Below, one piece after another: positions 8,056 to 13,516 of a stretch of DNA of 17,802 bases (the stretch's first letter is position 1; every line of letters starts with the position of its first letter). The DNA lies in contig PLYD01000122.1 in NCBI GenBank assembly GCA_003151665.1, positions 10,581-28,382 of the forward strand. The letters are read 5' to 3'. Position numbers and translations under genes: made by a program. Below the pieces are notes generated by a model, which ran no database searches, was not told the origin of the DNA, and saw nothing but the letters and a program-made list of their open reading frames with translations. Source of the stretch: Candidatus Dormiibacterota bacterium (GTDB taxonomy: Bacteria > Chloroflexota > Dormibacteria > Dormibacterales > Dormibacteraceae).

Positions 8056-8056
8056 G
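8030..8056. repeat. Short tandem repeat, 9-bp unit CCGGCCAAC, about 2.8 copies
   Basis: CCGGCCAAC occurs at 8030-8038 and 8039-8047, followed by the partial unit CCGGCCACG at 8048-8056. On the minus strand it encodes the AGLAGLAG stretch at the first codons of the corA remnant, exactly where similarity to CorA begins. It may mark the point where the missing 5' part was lost, or provide a makeshift start. Confidence 0.75.
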
Positions 8057-8089
8057 CTAGCGAGAGTTCAGATCGGGCCTCCGCGAGTT

Positions 8090-8332
8090 CTAGGAGCGCT
8101 CCTGGCGGGTCTGGCACGCGACGCAGCGAGTGGCCTCGGGCAGGAACTTCAGCCGCTCGGCGGAGATCTTCTGGCCGCAGTCCTCGCAAACGCCGTCCTC
8201 GCCTGTGGCCCGGCGGCTCTTGGCGTGCTCGGCCTGCTGGCGATTCTCATCGAGGAGGCGCTGGACGCTTTCGGTCGTCGCCCGGTCGCTCAGAACCTGT
8301 GCGAAGTCGGACTCCCCAAAACCCTTGCTCAT
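8090..8332 (-). CDS. DksA/TraR-type C4 zinc-finger protein
   Basis: This 80-residue protein has an N-terminal helical region (residues 1-45, rich in Glu, Arg and Gln) followed by one C4 zinc finger: Cys49-x2-Cys52, a 17-residue spacer, then Cys70-x2-Cys73 in the context GVCEDCGQKI and ATRCVACQ. The spacing is that of the DksA/TraR family. It is much shorter than E. coli DksA (151 residues) and closer to TraR-size relatives. DksA-type proteins bind in the RNA polymerase secondary channel and modify initiation; short actinobacterial-type relatives are mostly uncharacterised. I do not see the acidic DxxDxA coiled-coil tip of true DksA, so RNA-polymerase action is not assured. The start is ATG 8332; it lies 44 bases after the PPOX stop on the same strand. 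Confidence 0.88.
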   Translation of the reverse strand: MSKGFGESDFAQVLSDRATTESVQRLLDENRQQAEHAKSRRATGEDGVCEDCGQKISAERLKFLPEATRCVACQTRQERS

Positions 8333-8376
8333 CCGCCCAGCCTAGACCTCTGACGGCACGAAATCCACCCCCTAAG

Positions 8377-8862
8377 TTAGGTGCGGATGTCGGTGCTCGC
8401 TACCTCGCCTTCGTCGTCCCAGCCGTGCCAGCCGTGTGGTTCGATCCAGGCGCTGACGCGCTTGGCGTTCCGGTTGGAAAACGGCTTGCCGGTGTACCTG
8501 AGACAGAGCCGGTCGATGTCAGCCAGGTCGACATCGTCGGCAAACCTGACCACCGCTCCGTACAGGCTGACGTGCCGATACCAATCGTCTGTCTGAGGGG
8601 GGACGTCCCCCCTCGGGGCATCGGGCCTGGCGGAGCCAGCTCCCGATGCACCCCCCCCGAGCACCGTCAGGCTCGCCTTGGGGTTGGCGCGCAACCAGCG
8701 CAGCCGGCTGCGGCTTTCGTGCATATTGACGAGAATCAGGCCGTCATCCCAGTCGTACCAGGTGGCCACGGTCATCGGGTAGCCGTCAGGCCGGATGCAG
8801 GCGATGACGGCTGGTTTGGGCCGCTTCAGGAAACCGACTACGGCCGGCGGCAGCTCGAGCAA
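8377..8862 (-). CDS. PPOX-class flavin/F420-dependent oxidoreductase with an in-frame insertion
   Basis: The 161-residue protein shows the split beta-barrel pattern of pyridoxamine-5'-phosphate-oxidase-like proteins: LPPAVVGFLKRPKPAVIACIRPDGYPMTV, then WYDWDDGLILVNM, RLRWLRANPKASLTVL, and after a gap WYRHVSLYGAVVRF and the C-terminal LCLRYTGKPF. It most resembles the TIGR03618/Rv1155-like group that uses F420 or flavin to reduce small molecules; the cofactor is inferred. Residues about 69-91 (rich in Gly, Ala, Pro and Asp) interrupt the usual short turn between two strands and are encoded by a GC-rich palindromic element. The C-terminus carries a short HGWHGW duplication. The start is TTG 8862; no good SD is visible upstream, so a start a few codons away is possible. 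It is the first gene of the minus-strand run. Confidence 0.85.
   Translation of the reverse strand: MLELPPAVVGFLKRPKPAVIACIRPDGYPMTVATWYDWDDGLILVNMHESRSRLRWLRANPKASLTVLGGGASGAGSARPDAPRGDVPPQTDDWYRHVSLYGAVVRFADDVDLADIDRLCLRYTGKPFSNRNAKRVSAWIEPHGWHGWDDEGEVASTDIRT
8593..8660. repeat. GC-rich double-hairpin palindromic element inside the PPOX gene
   Basis: 8595-8614 is a perfect 20-bp palindrome whose left half is GAGGGGGGAC. Directly after it is a second hairpin: GCATCGGG (8618-8625) pairs with CCCGATGC (8642-8649), CTGGC (8627-8631) pairs with GCCAG (8635-8639), and the loop is GGA. Outer TCGGGG (8613-8618) can pair with CCCCGA (8655-8660) across a run of eight C. The element is in frame with the gene on the minus strand and encodes about 22-23 residues absent from the usual PPOX turn. 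I found no second copy in the window. Confidence 0.8.
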
Positions 8863-8894
8863 GGTTCAAAGTCTGACACCAGCCCACCGCCGGC
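8863..8894. promoter_or_regulatory. Short divergent intergenic region (probable promoters for both flanking operons)
   Basis: Only 32 bases separate the TTG start of the minus-strand PPOX gene from the ATG 8895 of the plus-strand PLP enzyme, so promoters of both must lie here or reach into the coding starts. On the plus strand, TACGGT (8901-8906) is a TAnnnT-like -10 sequence ending 6 bases before the alternative ATG 8913, which would fit a leaderless transcript. No clear -35 or operator is visible. Confidence 0.3.
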
Positions 8895-10214
8895 ATGCGT
8901 TACGGTCGTCTCATGAGGGTGCAAGCCCATGGTCTAAAGCTCGACACAGTCCTGGACGAGTCCATCGATTGGCGCTACAAGTCTTTCCCAGCGGACCCTC
9001 CGACTAGGATCCGGGACGTGCGCTCCCGCGGCTGGAACGTCCTCGGACGTGACTTCCTCCCTCCCGTAATGGTGTTGAAGGATTCGGCGCTGCGCCACAA
9101 CAGCAAGCTCGTGGCCGCCTACTGCAAGCGACACGACTTCCTCCTCGCACCGCACGGCAAAACCACGATGGCGCCGCAGCTCCTCAAGCTCCAGCTCGAC
9201 GATGGCGCGTGGGCGGTGACGGCGGCCACGATGAGCCAGGTGCGCGTCTGGCGGGCGATGGGCGTGGAGCGCGTGATCCTTGCCAACGAGCTTGTCGAGC
9301 CGGCAGCCATCCGCTGGGTGGCACGCGAGCTGGATGCCGATCCCGGCTTCGACTTCTACTGCCTCGTCGACTCGATCGCCGCCGTACGCCTCATGGATGC
9401 CGCCCTGAACGAAGTCAAGCTCGCCGGGCGCCTCCAGGTCCTCCTCGAGGTCGGCCCGCTGGGCGGCAGGACCGGATGCCGAACCCACGCTGAGGCGTTC
9501 GAAGTGGCGCGCGCGCTTGCGGGATCGCAACATCTGGCGTTGGCAGGCGTCGAAGCCTTCGAGGGAGTGATCGACGCACCCAACCTGAGCGCCACACTCC
9601 ATGCCGTCGACGACTTCCTCCAGGACATGCGCACGCTTGTCCAGGAGCTAGACGAGGCCGACCTCTTCGGGCAAGCGCCCGCAGTGATGGTCACGGCTGG
9701 TGGCAGCGCCTTTCCGGACCGCGCCGTGGCGTGCCTCGGTGGCGAATGGAGCCTCAGCCGGCCGGTGCGCCTGGTGCTGCGAAGCGGATGCTACCTGACC
9801 CACGACGCCGTTCACTACAAGCAGCTGTCGCCATTCGGCGGGCGGCTCCCCGAGACCGGCCGGCTCGTGGAAGCACTCGAGGTTTGGGGGGCTGTTCTTT
9901 CGGTGCCCGAGCCTGGGCTCGCCATTCTGGGTTTTGGAAAGCGCGATGTGCCTCACGATCTGGAGCTTCCAGTGCCGCGCCTGGTCAAGACGCCGGGCCC
10001 GCAGCCGCCGATCCCCCTTCGAGCCGAGGCTTCCATCACAAAGGTGATGGATCAGCATGCCTTCCTCAAAGTGAGCGCCGAGGCGAATCTGAAGGTGGGG
10101 GACCTCGTCGGGTGTGGCATCTCGCACCCCTGCACCGCCTTCGACAAGTGGCGGCTCATCCCTGTCGTCGACGACGGCTACGTGGTGATCGACGCCGTCC
10201 TCACATACTTCTAG
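8895..10214 (+). CDS. D-serine dehydratase / D-threonine aldolase-type PLP enzyme (alanine racemase-fold)
   Basis: This 439-residue fold-type III PLP enzyme has an N-terminal alanine-racemase-like barrel with the Schiff-base Lys89 in LLAPHGKTTMAP. Its C-terminal beta domain ends in GCGISHPCTAFDKW: His411 and Cys413 match the zinc-binding His/Cys pair of the eukaryotic D-serine dehydratase (DSD1) and the metal site of D-threonine aldolase. The barrel also shows LLEVGPLGGRTGCR (184-197) and GVEAFEG (218-224). The family converts D-serine to pyruvate and ammonia, splits D-threonine-type 3-hydroxyamino acids to glycine plus aldehyde, or dehydrates 3-hydroxyaspartate; these cannot be told apart here. 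It is longer than D-threonine aldolase (about 380 residues) because of an N-terminal extension. ATG 8913 is an alternative start. The next gene starts right after its stop codon. Confidence 0.9.
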   Translation: MRYGRLMRVQAHGLKLDTVLDESIDWRYKSFPADPPTRIRDVRSRGWNVLGRDFLPPVMVLKDSALRHNSKLVAAYCKRHDFLLAPHGKTTMAPQLLKLQLDDGAWAVTAATMSQVRVWRAMGVERVILANELVEPAAIRWVARELDADPGFDFYCLVDSIAAVRLMDAALNEVKLAGRLQVLLEVGPLGGRTGCRTHAEAFEVARALAGSQHLALAGVEAFEGVIDAPNLSATLHAVDDFLQDMRTLVQELDEADLFGQAPAVMVTAGGSAFPDRAVACLGGEWSLSRPVRLVLRSGCYLTHDAVHYKQLSPFGGRLPETGRLVEALEVWGAVLSVPEPGLAILGFGKRDVPHDLELPVPRLVKTPGPQPPIPLRAEASITKVMDQHAFLKVSAEANLKVGDLVGCGISHPCTAFDKWRLIPVVDDGYVVIDAVLTYF

Positions 10215-11144
10215 ATGTTGAAGCTGCATGAGCTGCGGGGCGTGCTGCCCGCACTGGTGACACCGCTGACCCGGGATGGCGCAGTCGACGAGCCTGCGAT
10301 CCAGCGCCTGGTCGAGCATATGCTCGCCGGCGGCGTTCATGGTCTGCTCGCGCTCGGCTCGACCGGTGAGGTCGCTTCGCTCGACCACGCCGCACGCCGC
10401 CAGGTGCTCGCGGCAGTCGTCAAGGCGGCCGCCGGCCGTGTGCCCGTGCTTTGCGGGATCGCGCAAAGCCGGTTTGCCGATGCGACGGTGGACGTGATCG
10501 CCGCCGCAGAGCTCGGCGCGGACGCCGTGTTGGTCGCTCCTCCTTATTACTATCCGATCGACCAGCCGACGGTCCTGAGCTTCTATCGGGCGCTCGCCAC
10601 GAAGAGCCCTCTGCCGATACTGGTCTACAACATTCCCCAAAACACAAAGGTTGTGGCCGATCCGGCGACTGTGGCTGCGCTCGCGCGCGAGGGCACGGTG
10701 GTGGGAATCAAGGATTCGAGCCGCGACTTCGAATATTTCGAGTCCGTCTGCGTGGCGACGCGCGGGCTGCCGGACTTCCGAATCTTCACAGGCAGCGACA
10801 CGATGCTGCTGGCCTCGCTGGCAATGGGTGGCGCAGGCACCATCTGCGGCGGCGCGAATATCGCCCCGGGTTGGGTGGTGAGGATCTTCGACGATTTCGA
10901 GCGTGGCGATTTGAAGGCGGCTCGAACGCACCAGGACTCGCTGCTCGAGCTCGTGCTGGCGGTTCGCGCGGGAGTGTTTCCGTCGGCGATCAAGGCAGCG
11001 CTGCACCTACAGGGTTTGTGCGAACCGTGGCTCGCCCCGCCGGTCGCGCCTTTAGGCGAAGCCCCACTGAGCGTCCTTCGGCAACAGCTGGATCACTGGG
11101 GATTGCTGGCGCCCGCCGGCGCGGCGCAACCCCGGCTCCCTTGA
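10215..11144 (+). CDS. Dihydrodipicolinate synthase (DapA) family lyase/aldolase
   Basis: This 309-residue TIM-barrel class I aldolase has the family's GSTGE motif (48-52), the proton-relay Tyr138 in VYNIP and the Schiff-base Lys166 in GIKDSS. Family members join or split pyruvate: DapA itself, N-acetylneuraminate lyase, 2-keto-3-deoxygluconate aldolase, 4-hydroxy-2-oxoglutarate aldolase and hydroxyproline-pathway deaminases. It is a poor candidate for the lysine-pathway enzyme because it abuts a D-amino-acid PLP enzyme (ATG immediately after TAG) and no dapB or lysA is near. Its C-terminal 40 residues are Pro/Ala-rich. There is no visible SD, so translation probably depends on the upstream gene. 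Likely role: an aldolase or lyase step on a 2-oxo acid derived from the PLP enzyme or from a related substrate. Confidence 0.92.
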   Translation: MLKLHELRGVLPALVTPLTRDGAVDEPAIQRLVEHMLAGGVHGLLALGSTGEVASLDHAARRQVLAAVVKAAAGRVPVLCGIAQSRFADATVDVIAAAELGADAVLVAPPYYYPIDQPTVLSFYRALATKSPLPILVYNIPQNTKVVADPATVAALAREGTVVGIKDSSRDFEYFESVCVATRGLPDFRIFTGSDTMLLASLAMGGAGTICGGANIAPGWVVRIFDDFERGDLKAARTHQDSLLELVLAVRAGVFPSAIKAALHLQGLCEPWLAPPVAPLGEAPLSVLRQQLDHWGLLAPAGAAQPRLP

Positions 11145-11180
11145 CGGGATCCCCTCTCGCCAAGGGACGAGCTTGACGGG
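11137..11180. repeat. Inverted repeat plus direct repeat at the DapA-family/DUF1326 junction
   Basis: TCCCTTG (11137-11143) and CAAGGGA (11161-11167) form a perfect 7-bp inverted repeat with a 17-base loop starting at the stop of the aldolase gene. In addition, CTTGACGGG occurs twice (11140-11148 and 11172-11180). There is no T-tract, so an intrinsic terminator is doubtful. The right inverted arm contains the AAGGGA that looks like the SD of the DUF1326 gene, so the hairpin could mask its translation. Confidence 0.5.
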
Positions 11181-11770
11181 TTGCTGGGCCGTACGTCGAA
11201 GCGGGCAATTGCGACGCGATCTGCCCCTGCCGCAGCGTTGGCGGTCGGGATGGAAAGCGGGCCACCTACCAGCTGTGCCAGTTCGCTATCGCATGGACGG
11301 TCAGAGATTGGCATTTTTCGAATGTCGATCTCTCAGACCTGGGCGTGGTCATGGCCGGCCACTGGGATGAGGACGAGGCCGGCGCTCCTTGGCGCGTGGT
11401 TCTGTATGTCGACGCCAACGCGAGCGAGGAGCAGTCGGCCGCACTCGCTGATATCTTCCTCGGCCGGGCCGGCGGCACTCGGTCGAGCAACTACGCCGGC
11501 GCGATCCGCGACGTGCTCGGCATACGCCGCGCGCGCATCGAGATCGATCACGCACGCGGCAGCCAGAAGATTCGTGTCGGTGAGGCGATCGAGGTCCGGG
11601 CACGAGCGCCCTTTCCTTCTGCCGAGACAGTGGCTGGCGGAGGTCCGGGACTGGACAGGCCGGGCGTGGAGCTGGTCCACGAGGTGATGAAGGTCACGGA
11701 TCCGTCCCTTGGTTCTGAATTTCACGGCCGGTGTGGATTCGCCACCGACTTCGACTACTCGGGAAGCTGA
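11173..11770 (+). pseudogene. DUF1326-family gene with a single-base 5' frameshift
   Basis: From 11177 to 11770 one frame encodes a continuous DUF1326-type protein: VAGPYVEAGNCDAICPC at the N-terminus with the Cys motif, then AIAWTVRDW, VVMAGHWDEDEAGAPWRVVLYVDANASEEQ, IFLGRAGGT, ARIEIDH, and the usual end HGRCGFATDFDYS. No start codon lies in this frame before GTG 11345, and TGA sits at 11174-11176. A TTG at 11173 with AAGGGA 5 bases upstream is in the neighbouring frame; removing one G of GGG (11178-11180) would give MTVAGPYVE and an intact protein of about 198 residues. It is therefore either a one-base sequencing or assembly error or a recent pseudogene. If translated from GTG 11345 the product lacks the Cys-rich N-terminus. 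The function of DUF1326 is unknown. Confidence 0.78.
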
Positions 11771-11780
11771 CAGCGAACTA

Positions 11781-12956
11781 ATGTCAGGCATTATGGGGAA
11801 GGCCTCGGAGGTCGCCATCATCGGCGCGGGCATCCATGGGGCGAGTGCGGCATTTCACCTCGCATCGAGGGGCGTAAAGCCGGCGGTCTTTGAGCAAGTA
11901 GCCCCCGCAGGCGGACCGACAGGTCGCTCGTCCGCCATCTGCAGGGCCTACTACACAAATCCATATCTCGCGCGGGTCGCGCATGCAAGCCTCGGGATGT
12001 TCCGGTCCTTTGCGGACCTCACGGCCGGCCGGGATTGCGGCTATCACCAGACCGGCGCCGTCTACCTGCACCCCGACGCCGACACGACAGCTCTGCACGA
12101 AGCGGCGAGCTACATGAACTCGATCGGGACTCGCATCGAGATGCTCAGCCCCACGGACCTGCGGCGAGAGTTCCCGTTGTTCAATGCCAACGACGTCGGC
12201 GTTGCGGCCTGGGAACCTGGTGCTGGATACGCAGACCCAGTGGCCACCACAGCCGGGCTGCTGTCGAGAGCATGCGAGCTTGGAGCGACGCAACGTCTGT
12301 ACACGCGAGTCGCGGGACTCAAGGCGCGCGCGGGTGGCGGCGCACGGCTGTCCCTGGAAAGCGGTGAAACCACCGAGTGCGAGCGATTGCTCATCGCGGC
12401 CGGCCCGTGGACGAGGTTGCTCGTGGCGCAGCTCGGGGTCGAGCTTCCGCTGACTGTCGAGCGTCACTACGTGGCCACCATTCGCTGGCACGACGCACGC
12501 GAGATGAGATTTGCGCACGCCGACATCGTGGGCGGGTATTACTGCAAGCCTGAAGGCGACGATCTCTACTGCCTCGGTCCGCTGACTCCAGAACCGGAGG
12601 TCGATCCGGACGAACCGGTGCGCGGCCTCGACACAGAGGAATCGCACGCCCTTGCGCGTCTCGCCACCAAACGCATCCCACGCTTGAAGGAGGCCGTGTC
12701 GACGGGGGGCTGGGCGAGCCTGTACGACGTGAGCCCGGACTGGATGCCGGTGATCGGGGAGATAGCGCCCGGCGTCTTCGTTGACGCGGGCACCAGCGGC
12801 CATGGCTTCAAGCTGGGCCCCGCCCTGGGCGCGGACGTGGCGTCGTTGGTCATGGGCAATGAGGTAGATGAGGGCATCCGAGAATTCACCCCTGACCGCT
12901 TCGCCGCGGGCCACACGCTAGCCGCTGGCTACGGGAGCGCACGAATCCTGGGCTAG
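11781..12956 (+). CDS. FAD-dependent oxidoreductase, DAO family (sarcosine/glycine/D-amino acid oxidase-like)
   Basis: This 391-residue protein begins MSGIMGKASEVAIIGAGIHG, with the dinucleotide-binding GxGxxG at 15-20 followed by an acidic end of beta-2 (FEQ, 37-39). RSSAICRAYYTNPYLARVA (49-67) is the flavin-contacting region of DAO proteins, and the C-terminal GGWASLYDVSPDWMPVIGE and TSGHGFKLGPALG complete the FAD site. Family members oxidise secondary or D-amino acids such as sarcosine, glycine, dimethylglycine and D-amino acids. ATG 11781 begins 10 bases after the DUF1326 stop. The frame is open to 11709, but that would overlap DUF1326 by 62 bases; ATG 11793, with AGG before it, is another choice. 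Together with the upstream PLP enzyme and DapA-family lyase it suggests amino-acid catabolism. Confidence 0.9.
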   Translation: MSGIMGKASEVAIIGAGIHGASAAFHLASRGVKPAVFEQVAPAGGPTGRSSAICRAYYTNPYLARVAHASLGMFRSFADLTAGRDCGYHQTGAVYLHPDADTTALHEAASYMNSIGTRIEMLSPTDLRREFPLFNANDVGVAAWEPGAGYADPVATTAGLLSRACELGATQRLYTRVAGLKARAGGGARLSLESGETTECERLLIAAGPWTRLLVAQLGVELPLTVERHYVATIRWHDAREMRFAHADIVGGYYCKPEGDDLYCLGPLTPEPEVDPDEPVRGLDTEESHALARLATKRIPRLKEAVSTGGWASLYDVSPDWMPVIGEIAPGVFVDAGTSGHGFKLGPALGADVASLVMGNEVDEGIREFTPDRFAAGHTLAAGYGSARILG

Positions 12957-12957
12957 A

Positions 12958-12983
12958 CGGACACGCACCCCTCCCTGCGTCCG
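12958..12983 (+). terminator. Possible hairpin after the FAD oxidoreductase gene
   Basis: CGGAC...GCA at 12958-12967 pairs with TGCGTCCG (12976-12983), giving a bulged stem of about 8 pairs around a C-rich loop, starting 2 bases after the TAG stop. There is no U-tract, so it could act only as a weak or factor-assisted terminator. The rest of the 173-base gap to the next gene (12984-13129) shows no RNA gene or clear operator. Confidence 0.3.
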
Positions 12984-13129
12984 CGGAGAGGCGCGCATTA
13001 GATCGTACTCAAGTGAAACTGGTGGGTGCCCAGACCCTTGCGCTGGCTGCACACGCGAATCGGATTCAACGAGGGAGGGCATCAGGCTCCAGTCCTGTTA
13101 ACCGCGTTCGACTAACCTCTCACGAGCGC

Positions 13130-13516
13130 ATGAAAGTCCGCGGCCTGCAGCATGTCTCGTCGCCGTTCCCTACGGGAGGCCAGGCAGCTTTGCGCGCCTT
13201 CTACGGCGAGAGCCTGGGATTGCGCGAGCTCTCGACCCCGTCAGCGTTGAGTCACTTAGAGCTGGTTTGGTTCGCCGCCGGGGACGGCCTCGAGCTGCAT
13301 TTCTTTCGCGGTGAGACCGATCCCGCGACGGCTCGACACTTCTGTCTCGAGGTGGAGGACTTGCACGAGATTCGGCAGCGTCTGCACGACGCGGGCCACA
13401 AGCCATACGACGACACTCCGATCCCCAACCGGCCGAGATTCTTCTGCCGCGACCCAGCCGGCAACCTGGTGGAGTTCACCCGTATCGAGGGGCCTTATCC
13501 GGCACAGCCGCTTTAG
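13130..13516 (+). CDS. VOC-superfamily (glyoxalase/bleomycin-resistance-like) protein
   Basis: This 128-residue protein has a two-module betaalphabetabetabeta layout. Probable metal ligands at the family positions are His8 (GLQHVS), His57 in GLELHFF (or nearby Glu55), His70 in ARHFCLEVED and Glu115 in DPAGNLVEFTRIE. RPRFFCRDPAGNLVEF is the usual second-module signature. The superfamily includes glyoxalase I, extradiol dioxygenases, methylmalonyl-CoA epimerase and fosfomycin or bleomycin resistance proteins; nothing here fixes the reaction. ATG 13130 gives the domain start directly. The frame is open to GTG 13013, but those extra 39 residues are Arg/Ser-rich and do not resemble the domain. Its TAG stop overlaps the GTG start of the transporter gene, so the two are translated together; a role linked to the exported compound is possible. 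Confidence 0.87.
   Translation: MKVRGLQHVSSPFPTGGQAALRAFYGESLGLRELSTPSALSHLELVWFAAGDGLELHFFRGETDPATARHFCLEVEDLHEIRQRLHDAGHKPYDDTPIPNRPRFFCRDPAGNLVEFTRIEGPYPAQPL

Noticed and set aside
8371..8381. Small palindrome CCTAAGTTAGG at the PPOX stop codon
   Set aside because: Only 5-bp arms with one central base and no T-tract; too weak for a terminator or an operator call.
9648..11006. A 452-codon open frame on the minus strand opposite the PLP enzyme and the DapA-family gene
   Set aside because: It is antisense to two genes with full catalytic motifs, its product is His/Arg/Asp-rich with no recognisable domain, and long antisense frames are expected in GC-rich DNA.
11784..12914. A 376-codon minus-strand frame opposite the DAO-family oxidoreductase
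   Set aside because: The sense frame has GxGxxG and other FAD motifs; the antisense product has none.
13080..13129. tRNA-like GTTCGACTAACC sequence before the VOC gene
   Set aside because: No acceptor stem, anticodon arm or correctly spaced T-loop could be assembled around it.
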